Source: Nephromyces sp. MM_2019 (taxonomy: Eukaryota > Apicomplexa > Aconoidasida > Nephromycida). From it: a stretch of 64,000 nucleotides of DNA. Shown here one piece after another: positions 12,840 to 24,700 of the stretch. The stretch is from contig JADHZB010001971.1 of the NCBI GenBank assembly GCA_015657535.1, forward strand, positions 1-64,000, given 5' to 3'. The stretch's first letter is position 1. Every line of letters begins with the position of its first letter. The notes below the pieces were generated by a model. The model was not told the origin of the DNA. It was given only the letters and a program-made list of their open reading frames with translations, and made no database searches. A program made the translations under genes and the position numbers.

Positions 12840-15800
12840 GTCCCACGAGTAGCAAACTAAAAGAAGCACTAAACTTCCATAGATCCTCTTCGGACTCAAT
12901 GCTAAGCTCCATTACATCATCTTCAATAATCGGCAAATTAGCACACAAAAAGCAACACATTCATACTACGAAGAAGTGTGTGTGTGTCTGTATTACTTTG
13001 CTCAGATATTTGATAATCAAACTGGAATCATTTCAGAAAAAGAGACTAAATTTTTTTACAAAACTAGAGATTGCAAAACAATTATAGATATATAGGCATT
13101 CGCAAAAACTGAAATTCCACTTCAAACTTTGATGGCTTCTTCATCTTCAATAAATCAATTGAAAATTAACACTCTTCTTCACAATCTGACAAAAAGGAGT
13201 GTCGACGCGAGAAGAAATCAGCCTACTGCCACCAGGCTACTAGAAGCTCTTTGAAGAGCATGTAAAAACTTTAACGCATCATAAATTTCCATCCACATAA
13301 CACACTGAAAGGCAGATATTTCAAGATTCTAACCAGTAAATACATTACGACCATATACAAAAGCATCAAGCCAAGAAGATTGGCACCACAGTTGACCGAA
13401 TGTAAATCGCAAATAAAATTGGCATTTTCTCGAAGAAAAATGAGCGACTACACAAAACCACTTTATGTGCTGAAATTATAGTGAAATCCCCGTCATTCCA
13501 AATGATCGCAGACGCTATAAGCGACTGCAGGCACTGCAGCGAGCTTTCTTCGACAGCCAAAAATGCAATCACCCAACCGACACACCAAATCACCCACCAA
13601 AAAAAAACACCTACACATCCGCCAAAAAACCACACACACCCACCTACACACCCACACACCCATACACCCACTCACACACCCACACCCATCCACACACCTA
13701 CAAACCCGCACACCCACCTACACACCCACTCACACACCCAGCCAGCAAATTTCTACTCTGAAATCCCCAAAAGCTATAGCTTTCAATTAAACTACTAACA
13801 TTAGAAAATTTGCCAATAATTCTCTGATCCTTAGGAATAACTACTATACCGGGATTACCAGCTAATAGTTTTACTACTCATCAAACTAGTAAAAATAAAC
13901 TTTTTGCTTAAAAAACATCATTATGAAAAAGGATCGAGAATCTATACTTTCTCAATCTAATTGAGTATTTAAATTTTCTTCTGACTTAAAGCCTAAAAAC
14001 GAAGAATTTCTGCTGCTTTCGCAGACTAGTCTCTAGAAGAACCAGTACCATATTCAGATCCAGAAAATCTTCTCAGATTCCTCAGAAAAGAGACATCTTC
14101 AGGTCACAAGAAAAGGAAATCTTCTTTATTATTCGCCAAAAGATACACTTTTTTAATTCTTTCTTCAAATTCGTATCGATGAAAGCAGAAATCACCACCG
14201 AAAGACACGGAAGTTAACGTGTGCAAAGACCCAGAGAGGAGGGTGTGATACCCCTAGTAGTACCAGGACTAAAGCTATGCGATTTCTATGCTTTCACAAG
14301 AGGAAATTAATCGTATCATCATGAATCATCCTGCCTGCTGTCAAATAAGAAAATGATGTTTTGTATAATAGAGGTAATTATGTTTTGCACAGTGGAGGAA
14401 ACGACGTTTTGTATAGCAGAGGAAATGATATCCATATGGAAGAGGAAACGCTATATTTATATAGTAGAGGAAATGATATCTATGTAATAAGATTAAAATT
14501 TCGGGTAAGGTCATCAGGAAATAATTCTAGAAAAATATAATAAAGCAGGCAATAATGGCAATTTATAGTGAGCTCTGGACCCGTGTTTGTTTATTGTGAC
14601 AATCATGCTCTGAAATGAGAATATTCAAATAGTTCTCACAACCCACTTAGCCATGCTTCGAGAGCAGGCCAAAAACGGTACTTTTCTGGAGCTGATGGGA
14701 TAAGCAAAAGCTTTCTGATACAAAAATAGAGGAAGAAAGGGAAATTTCAGCGTACATCCAGTAGTGGAAGGAGAGCAAACCTCCAGCATATATCAACTAT
14801 TAGAAGGAAAGCAGACTCCAGCAAGTAGAATATAGGGTAAACTGCGTGAGCATTGTTCCAATGGCCATGTTCTAGCATGTATAACCGCGGTCTTTGGCTT
14901 TATGCTTTATCCACATCATCCTGGTTCGAATTACCAAGAAAGAGGTCCACCGCTGGATAACCCTGCAAAGGCTCAGCCTATCTTCCACACGCAATCAAAA
15001 GGCTCAGCGGGTATGGTACCACCGTTGAAGTATCGCGTGGTAGATAACAGACGTCACACACACCGAAGGATGCCAATCAGACGAAAGCGCACCGGCATCC
15101 AGATAATTCATCTTGAGAACCTGTGTTTGTGAAATCCTACTCCACTGCCTGGCAACTAGGGGTAGCAAAAAGTCAGAAATTTTCGCTTCTATATAACACA
15201 AATATCTTTCTGGAAAAAGCGATATTGCAAGCTTTTCTGTCAGTCCTGCCATTATCACGAAGGAGTCACTGTTTTTTTCCAGTCTGATTGAAGCTTTCAG
15301 TGGCTTTATCAGCAGCTAGTTCTCGTTGATTAGCAGTATGAATGATGCTGTTGTGCCGCTACTATGTTTGGCTTTATATGAAGCTGGAAAGTAAGCTATG
15401 CTGCTTTCGATATACATATATATGTTTCAAAAATATGGGATAGCAGCTTCGTTATTTTACTTGGCATAAGGTAGTAGTAAGCTGTTCGCAGGTACGCGAA
15501 ACTGCTATATCCATTAACAAATACGAGAAAAATTAGAGAGAACCACTAAACAGAAGAAAGTGGTTTGTAAAAACTTTAGGTTTAGCTTGTAAAGGTAGAT
15601 TTTTTATCATTGACTAGAGTTTGCGAGAATTACAGGTAAAAATACGCAATTGCGCGTGATATAATAGAAATATCTCCTGGATTGGTTTATTTTAGAGGCC
15701 GTAGCATTTGGTATAGTAGAAATCTTTTTACTTTGCCTTTTTTAGAGGTTGTAGCATCTACAGCGTAGCTCAACTTTAGAAGGCAGGGGCTATCTGCCAT

Positions 15801-18680
15801 TCGGTAGTCTAGGTTTTACAAGGAGTATCTCGTAGAAGTGCTACTAACAATAAATCATGATTATTAGGATAGTGGCAGTGTAATAGTCAATGCAAAGCCA
15901 TTCCTAACAGAAAAATCACAGATAACAGCACTATCCCCCATTACTATCTGGCTCCATAAGTAGTACAGATTTTTACTTGCCTCCATGATGCCTTAATAAA
16001 ATCAACTAACCTCCGTTGCAAAATAACACCGTTAACCTCCTATTATTAGTCTCACTCTTTCGGCAATTTTCTAAAGGATTTTATAAACAAATCCTCCTCA
16101 CTTTACGGTTTCATCTCAACCCTCAGAGGCAAACTACCTTGTAATTCAGGTAATAAATCAGATGAATTAATCTAACTTTACTTTCCATAGAGGATGGCAA
16201 CAAAGGCCTCTAGTCCTGGTGATGAATTAGTAGGACATTTAATGTTGGAAAGCAGATTTAACTTATGAGCCTGACATTAATACACCAGTCTTTTTTCAAG
16301 AGCAGACCATGATACTCGTAACCGTTTACAATATTGCTGCCGACTCATGTGAAAATGCTTCATGCCACATACGGCTTCATTCACAGTCACACAAAGCTAT
16401 GCTCTTCTCAAATAATTCGGTGCTAAATAAGCTTTAGCTATTTATTCTGAGATGTGCTTGTCTGTGTATGTGCTAGATATATAGCAGCTACTCTAATTAT
16501 TTGCATTATGCAGGAGGTAAATACAGATGATAAAAAAGTAGTGTGTCATGCCCCGTATTGTGCACACGAATAGTCTTTTATAGCACGAAAGATGGAAAAA
16601 CTCTGTCAGTTCAGTTGCATACATCGGTTCTTACATGTCGCTAGCCTGCATGCTAGGAGATTATGCAAGCAAAAACTTCAGGTGGGTGTGCGGGTATCGC
16701 CATTCTTCGTATTATGAATTGCAACAACATTACCAAAGACTAGCAATGAAACCAGCAAATCCCCACCGAGTTCGGCTGCACTCTGTAGTCGCTACTACTT
16801 CCTGCGCGCAGCAAAATGTTAGGCAGCAATTTTGAGATGATGCTTTTATACTCGTGAGCTGATGACAACCTGCTAGATGACCGTAGCACTTGGACCGCTC
16901 CATGTGCTAACTCCAGTCCATGTACTCCTATAAAGCAATTTCATGTCGAAATCTCAGTTCACCATGCTAAACTCTCGGAAATACCTTGCACTACCACGTC
17001 AATTTGGTGTTCTCATATGAGATAGCGACAAAGTGAACGATAGCGCAATTTGAGGTCTATGGAAAACCCTGCAATGTGAGATGCTACGTGATGCTTTCGC
17101 TTAGACGAATGTAACGTTTATCTCATATAATAGCCAGAACAGGTGTCTTCTCGCGCTACTTTGCCGCGCATAATGCTAGAAGGTAATATTAGAGAAAGGT
17201 TGGCATACCTTCATTTAGTGATCGACTTGGGCCAGAGTGGGGTAGCTTACTTGCAGGATGTATAGCAAGCAAAGTATAATTGCCTGTGCAAACAGACGGG
17301 TAACTTTGCAAAGACAAAGTTATTGATTTTTCCATGTATACAAGATGCTTAAAAATAGCTTTTGATGCTTGTAACTTAACTTGAATTTTAAATACATTGT
17401 GCTCAGCATCTTCTAAGATAGAATGCAAAATCTAGGGACAATGCAAAAATGTATTCCTATATTGATCCTAGAAAATTAATGGCAATTGGGGTAGCACTCC
17501 AATCAACCAGCAGGCCTTGCAACTTTGAAAGATGAAACATCAGCGAGGTCAATATTATTATTAAAAATAAAAATTTCAGTTTTGCTATAATATTTCATTG
17601 AAGAAATTTTTGTTTACTTTATTATTTACAACCTAGACATGTACTGCGTGTCGTGGATATTTCACTGCTGGTACCTAACACTCGAAAATAGCAGTCGGTT
17701 TAACAGTATTACAGGAGCAGTACGCTATTCAAGATGATATTTTCTAGTACCTCATATGTTATTTAACGTGCTTTTCACACTACTAATCATATGTTATTTA
17801 ATACACTGTTTCATACTAGCGCATGCATTTTTTAACACACTCTTTCCAACTATCGCATACACTATTTAACACACTCTTTCGCGCTACCCACATTTTACGT
17901 ACTCTTTCACCCCACCCACCTTCAACACACTCTTTAACATTGCCGCAATAAAAGCCACTGCTCTGACAAACTGCTCTCTGGTTGTGCACTACCTCTCAAC
18001 TATTCTATTAAAAATACCAATCACGTGCCTGAGATTCAAAGCAATACTAGGCGTGTGTAGCTCTTAAAATCCCTCAATCAGTCCCAATTGCATCACGAAG
18101 AAAAGCAAGGTCACCTCTTTTTGTAGCTGCCGGAAATGCGGCGACCTTTCCAACCATCACAGGATCACAGCCCTTCACTACATCAGTAGCATACACACAT
18201 TATCGCTCACTAGAATAGCGTCACGGTCCGACTGGCAATTTCCCCCCATAATGCCCATTGGCTGCTTTTTTCTCGCCAAAGTAGTCATAACATCACGAAT
18301 CCGAACATAGTAATATATTTAATGTATATATCTAATAATAACACATGATTATTCACAAATTATTTGGGTCTCTATGTATTTAGAGAGCCAATGTTGCTTA
18401 GCTTTCCCGCGAACCCGGTAGCTATCCACACTCTTTTTTTTGAATACCCAATTATGCACCAGTGCAAAGCAAAAGCTGCAAACAAGAATAAGGTTTTTTT
18501 AACCACAACTGCCATTGCACAAAGTCCTTTAAAAGCTTCCTCCTCCAACAGTTGCTGACCACACAAGTATCCCAAGATCTCACCTCTTTGACCTTGATTT
18601 ATTCCCATTCTAGTCCATCTTCTTTCCAAGTGGAAACACATGTATTCAGCCTTACAAGAGATCTGTTGCTTCATGTCCAT
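12840..18680 (-). CDS. Candidate multi-exon gene with a BTB-like exon
   Basis: Several minus-strand exons line up. 18680-18584 starts with ATG and ends at GTGAGA in phase 1. 17412-17251 enters and leaves in phase 1 (donor GTAAGC). About 15245-15141 or 15121 enters in phase 1 and contains ERYLCYIEAKISDFLLPLVA. About 13469-13397 begins at a TTTCAG acceptor and reads (A)HKVVLCSRSFFFEKM, the pattern of a BTB/POZ domain (AHK, then a spaced VL, RS and F). About 12935-12840 contains DVMELSIESEEDLWKFSA. The first three joins agree in phase; those to the last two exons do not close and exons are probably missing, so this could be two genes. BTB domains mediate dimerisation and often recruit cullin-3 ligases, which is family knowledge only. 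The 5' end is head-to-head with the transporter gene. Confidence 0.38.
13562..13740. repeat. CA/CCCA-rich minisatellite-like tract
   Basis: Degenerate units such as CACCCACCTACACACCCA repeat over about 180 bases. The tract lies in the presumed intron just upstream of the BTB-like exon on the minus strand, where it reads as a G/T-rich run. It opens long but meaningless frames on both strands. Confidence 0.8.
14349..14490. repeat. Diverged 24-bp tandem repeat
   Basis: About six decayed copies of a unit like GAAATGATGTTTTGTATAGCAGAG, with spacing 23-25 bases. Shared elements are GAGGAAAYGA at the joint and a T/A-rich centre. It is intronic or intergenic within the minus-strand candidate gene. 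Confidence 0.65.
17750..17942. repeat. Diverged approximately 34-bp tandem repeat
   Basis: Five to six degenerate copies of a unit like CGCATACACTATTTAACACA followed by CTCTTTC and CTA. The left copies read CATATGTTATTTAA, the right ones TTAACACACTCTTTC, a gradient of divergence along the array. It lies in the presumed first intron of the minus-strand candidate gene, between the exons at 17412 and 18584. Confidence 0.65.
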
Positions 18681-18700
18681 TTGCTAGGAAATAGCTACAA

Positions 18701-21700
18701 ATGGCATTGAAGGTACATTCTTCCGGCTCAAAGGGGGGCGGGATTACTGGTTTTGGACTCATTTGGAGAGCGCTTCTCCACATTGCCACGAACTCGGCGC
18801 AGCCGCTATTGGTATGATGAATTTGGATGAAATAGCGTAATTGCTATTTTGCAATCTGGACTATGATTTTGTTTAGAGGAGGGGGGATATTTTGCTCTGT
18901 TTTTTCTCGTCGCTTTTTTGTGCACTGTTTCATACTTCGAAGGTCACCTTAGGGTTACTTTTGTGTGTTTTTTTTTTGGTGTTTTATCGGTAAAATGTGC
19001 ACTCTTTTCATCAAAACAAAAAAATTGAGAAATTCGCTATGAAAACTATGATTTTTCGACGAAGATTTCTCAATTTTTCATCCTCTTCTTTTAATTTCAG
19101 ATGGATTTGATGAAATACCATGGAGCTGCCTCGGTTAGGGTCAATTTTGAAGTTTTTTTATTTTCTTAGCTACTTTTTTAGTAGCTACAATGTCGAATGA
19201 GGCTAAGTGTGTGCATCGAAAACTTTTTGATTTTGTGTGCTTATTTCTGAATTTTTTTTGTTAAATTAAACTTGATATGTGTGTAACTTTTTCTGAAAAG
19301 AATCATGCAGAAACTTGGCTTATTTCTCTGAATAATTTTCTGCTATTTCTTCGCAGCTATTTGAAGGTGTGTGCGATAAATACATGTAGATTTCTTGTTC
19401 CTCTTTATACTGCGATGTTGGCTGTTGTGAATGTACTATTGAGTTTATACAACATCTTTCTGCAAGCGCTTCATGTTCTACTTCTTCTCTTTAAATTTTT
19501 TTTTCATCGTACAAATTCCCGGATAAACTTTGAGAAATAAACACACTCACTCGAAAAAAAAGCGCAAGTACAGACCCGCACAGACATGAATACACGCACA
19601 AACACAGGTATTCTCTGCTGTTTTATGTGCAGCCCAGTACTTTTGCGTATGTCATACCTACATACCTTGGTATGATCCTAGTTGGCCTTCGCCGTAAGGA
19701 CAAGTCCATATGGTTAGTTCTTTTTTTTTTCTTCTTGTTTTTCTTCTTGCTCATCTTTTTTTTCTTGGTCTTCAACTTCTCCTCCTTCATCTTCTTCTTT
19801 TTGCGGAAAAAAGGCATTCTTTACGCTCACTTAGTCAAATAGAACTAATTGCTCTTTGCGTTCATTTCGATTTAGCCATAATAGCAATTATTTCAACACT
19901 TCGTCGCTTTTTTATTGAAGTTCTTTTAAAAATCACCTGATTCTCGTCTTTTTCTAGCTTATCGAGTAATCTTCAAGCCTTTTTTTCATTTTAGCGGCTT
20001 TCAATTAGAGAAAACTCAAGCTTTTAAATATGTATATGTATATATCTGTGTGCACTGAATGCCTTATATATATTGAGTAATGACTAGATAGTACAATAAG
20101 TTTGAATTATCACATTAAAGTACCTGAAATAATATATTTCTTAAAGACAGCATTGTAGTTCATAATTATGCTAATATTCCTTGTTTGAACTGAGGATATA
20201 CGGATGAAAGGGAAGCTCATGCTTTGCTGAAGAATGGAGGGAAATATGCTTTACTCAATGCATTTCCCTAGTCGCCTGGAATCATTTTTTTTGAATCCTG
20301 AGAACTTCTCTACCTGCCATACCGCTTAGCTTACTTTATTATGATACTACAGATGTGTGTTGAAATTTCAGGCTTTTTTTTTTTAGAATGCGAAATTTCG
20401 CTAATATGTATCTTATTTGCCCAGCATCATATATTAGTGCTTTTTGCGCCTATTTGGGTGATAGCACTGCTGAAAACGCTTCAAAACCTTCGAATATCAA
20501 TTCCAAAATCCCCCAAAACCTCCTAAAATCACCAAAAACCTCCAAAAAATATTCCCAACACCCACCAAAACCCTGCAAAACATCCAAAGATCACCCCAAA
20601 ACCCCCTAAAACCACCCCAAAATCACCAAAAATCTCCAAAACCACGTCATAAAGCTACTGAACACAAACATATATGATATTGCTAATTAAGCCAGTGTGT
20701 GGGTGACTAATTTTCCCTAATATTTATTCAGGCAGCTTTCTACTATAAAAGATCCTCAAATCTTTACAAATGTAGAATTTTTTATATATTTACTAAGTGA
20801 ATATCTCCTTTTCAATCTAATGAATACCCCTTTTCATTAGTGTGATTTTTAGCTTTTTTCAACATGCTAGTGGTACTTGAATAGTCTCTTTCGCTTTTTT
20901 CTTTTTTAGGGAAGAAAACTGGAAAAAAGCTATGATTCTAACTCTTACGGATATGGTGCATCAACTGCTTGAAAAAGGTAAGGAAATGAGGAAGTTTATA
21001 CAATAAAAAACGAAGAAAATTACTGAAAGAAGGGGTCTTGAAATATAGATATTTTGAAAGTTTGGTTTTGTAAGATTTTGATAGATGAAAGCATAAAATC
21101 TCATGATTTCCTGTTTCATCCAAAAACTGCTGATTTAAACTTGCTGATGCTAATGCGTGGATGGCGGATAAATCCATATTTTTGCTGCCAACATCGTATT
21201 TCTATTGGATTTCGCTTTGTTGAGGCAAATAGTTCATTTTTGTGTGTTTATGAGAGGCTATGTGTGTTTATGTGGATGGTGGTGGGTGAATCTTTGATGT
21301 CTAGGAGGGTATGTGTGTGTTCATATACAGGTCGCTAAGCTCACCTTCCGCATCTAGCAGGGTGTGTGTGTGTTCGTATGCCTTATTGGCTGCAGTTTTT
21401 TGTGGAATCTCTGGCTTTGTAGTAATTATGTTGAATGAAGAAATTTCTTCAAAGAAGGCTGCTTAATCGCTGTTTCTACGTCTTTTAATGGAGATTTTTT
21501 GTAGATTTTAAAGGGTAGGGTTGGCCTGTTCATTCCTGCATTTCAACACGAAATTCAGGTGGAAAGAATTTCCTCAGCTAAGTTGCTCAGAATTAGCCAA
21601 TCCTTCCCCTTACAAATTCCACACTCACACACAGTTTCATGCCGATTTTTCCCTTTTCTCAATTTTTTTCATCTTCAGCTGGCCTGGTCTACGCTGGAAG

Positions 21701-24700
21701 CTCAGTTTATATGGTGGTTTCTAGTTCCTCTATTGTATGGACAGCAATTATCTCTTGGATCCTGCTGAGGAAGAGGATTGATGCTGCTCAATGGATTTCT
21801 ATAATTACCATAGGTGTTGGTTTGTCTTTGAAAGCATTTCAAGTCACTTACTCTTCGGGAGAAAATGAGATCATAGGAGCGTGGCTGACTCTGAGTGCAG
21901 CTATTTTGGTTAGCTTTTTTTATGTGTGCCGTTTTTTCGTGCTGTTGTTTTGTTGATGCTTAAACATTTTCTAATCATCTACTAGTTTATTAGCTTTTAC
22001 CATGTGTTCTTGGCATTACGTGTACCAGATTCACACACACATTTAAATTTTTGTTTTCTAGTTTGACATTTTTGCGGTTTCATGGGAACTTCTTGTCGTT
22101 TTTTCGCTGTTTTCTGGGGTTTTTGGTGTCATCTATTGCGTGTTGCTGTATAGTGAAGTAACTACAAAAGCTACACCTGGTTGTATGCTAAAAACTAGGA
22201 ATTTCTTTAGAGTCAAAGTGTCGAGAACTGTACTGAGGAGGCTTTAAATTTTTGGGTTTTCTCGAAAAGTCTTAGAGTATGTAAAGGTCTTAGCCTCTCT
22301 CAGAAGGTCTTAGCCTGTCTGCTTGCAGAGTACCTTCTCATGCGTTGAGTGTTTTCATTTTCGCTTTTTTATCTTCACAGCATGCTCTGACTTACGTTCT
22401 TAATGAGATGTTTTTAACTGGAGACGCTCCAATACAAGGCCCAAACTTAACTTGTATGAATGGGTGAGTCTCCTCTCTTACGGTTTTCCGAGCTGATTTC
22501 GCCGTTTTTAGACTTTATTCTTCTTCATCCTAACTCACTTTCAACCTTTTAAAACTGCGAAATTGACGAAAACTCGTTTATTTATATTGTTTAAGGTGGC
22601 AACTGGTTTTTTTTGCGTGCAGTTTATTTTTGTCTATGAGCTTGGTTTTCGGTAAATTTGTTACGCTTTAATCCCCTGCTTTTAATCTGCACATTTCTTG
22701 ATTTTGCCTCTAAAATGTGCAGATTGTGAGCCGTGTGCTAGTGTGCGTATAAAGTGCAGGTGTGTGCGATATGTTGGTATATAGACTAATTTTACCCCCG
22801 GAAAATTGATCACACTGCCCCATACCCGTGGGATAGTTTGCTTAAAATCTTCTTTCCTTAGTGCTTTAGTTGCTCATTAGAGGTATAACTAGTTTCCCAG
22901 CAGTTTTTTATGCTATATCACTAGCTGACATCAGTGAATCCTTCTTGCAAACTTTTCTAGTATTCACGAGGCGCCCTGGCACTGAAATGCCTAATGTCTT
23001 ACCTGTTTAATCACTATTGTGTGTTTCACGTCTTAGCTGTCCTCTGCTTATCTTTTTTCCTTACAGCCTGATAAGCACTGGTTTGCTTGCTACCTGGACA
23101 GTCGTTTGGACTGTCCCTCGTGCTGACACGTTGATATTGAAGAACATTGAGAAGTCCCAGGGGAATATTTGGGTAAAAGAAGGAGCTCTTAAAGGCTTCT
23201 TTATATATGTGTGTGTGTGTGCGTGTGTGTGTCCTGATGAAATAACCCGCTTATTTTTAAATTTTTCCATTACTGTATACTCCGTTAGTGCTAGACTCTT
23301 CTCTCTAAGAGTCTCCCTTGCTTGTTTCCTTGGCTAAAATGTTTTGAGAAAAGTGAAATTCTTTCTATTTTACCTACTTTTTTTGAGCATTTACAACCTT
23401 CAAGCATCTAGTATGAAGACTGTACTCTTGTTGACTCGCAGTCACTTCTGTTGTAGGTTATTTTCTCTGTTTATACGGCGATTCTCCTTGTTAAAGTGCA
23501 GTTTTTTTGACATTTGTTCATGAATATTTGCTGCTTTTATTTTGCTTTTCTTGTCTCTCTTTGCAATGCTTTTAGAATAAGTCAAACTTCGCACTGTTTG
23601 GGTTATTGTGCTGCCCATTCAAAATTTGAGGCTGATTAATTATCATTCGCTAGTTTAGAATATATTTTTTTTGAAAGAGAATCCAGCCACTGTAGAAACT
23701 CTTAGAGTAAGCTCTATATGATGCGATGGTATATATGCATAGTGAAGATGATAATCAAATCAACGGTACTGCCTCTCTTATATGGCAATAACGTGTTGAT
23801 GAGTGATTAAACACAGCTGAAAGAGTATGCTAAAAACTGCTGCCACAATGCATTCCTTTTGATGCTCATCATATCCTTTAAGCTACTCTTTAGTCAGTGC
23901 TATAATTAGTGTATAGAAAGCCTTTGCCCGTGAAGAAGCTTCTCTTTTCTCCTCTTTTAAGTTTCTTTTAAGTTTTATATAGGGTTTTTTCTGAATGAAT
24001 TTCAAGTATAATTTGGTATATAGTTCTTCACACGACTTTTTTGAAACCGAAAAGTGGCATGTGTGTATGTGTCATGCCTGGGAAGCTAGGGATTTCCGAA
24101 AGCTAGCTTGAAAATAGTTCAAGAGGGGCTCCTGCTTAATCTGATGAACTTTAAAAGGAGTTTTTCAACTTTTGTATTTATAAAATAATGAAAATTTTGA
24201 TTCCCATATCACTCTTCAATAAAAGAAATGAAATTGCTAGTTTATGGATATCTGAAGAATTTCGAGTTTTTTTCTCTGCTTCTTCTAGTTTTGAAAACGA
24301 TGAAATTTGTGTTTTTTTTCCGAATTTTTGGGAGAATGTCCTTATGTTTGAAGATTTTACGTTTGAATATTTCTTGAAGACGTCGTGGTGTGTGTGTTGG
24401 GGTGTGCGTATGTTTGCGTGTGCGTGTGTTGGTGTAAAAAAATAAAAAGATTGCTAAATCGAGTTAAAAAGATGTTGATTTCCAAGTATTTTCAATCTTT
24501 GATGGTATAATTTCTGGATATATATACCCGAATAGTGGGATATGTGGGTTTTGAAATTCTCAGAGCTTCTCATTTTGGAGTTTTTATCTTTGAATCTGTA
24601 GTATCTCACTGAATTGCTCGAGTTTTTCCAAGTTTTTTACTAGATTTTGTGTTGCATTCCATTATTGCATCTTCCGCTAATACCCTAAGGATAAGAAGCT

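Noticed and set aside
13366..13798. Overlapping frames across the CA/CCCA repeat
   Set aside because: Same cause: low-complexity repeat. Only the segment after the TTTCAG acceptor at 13470 was kept, as a BTB-like exon.
14915..14945. TTCGAAT words resembling a tRNA T-loop here and near 44945
   Set aside because: The flanking bases do not form a five-pair T stem, and no acceptor or anticodon stem fits.
19277..19540. Hydrophobic plus-strand frame in the second intron of the transporter
   Set aside because: T-rich intron DNA translates into Leu/Phe-rich helices by composition; including it would break the phase that closes between exons 2 and 3.
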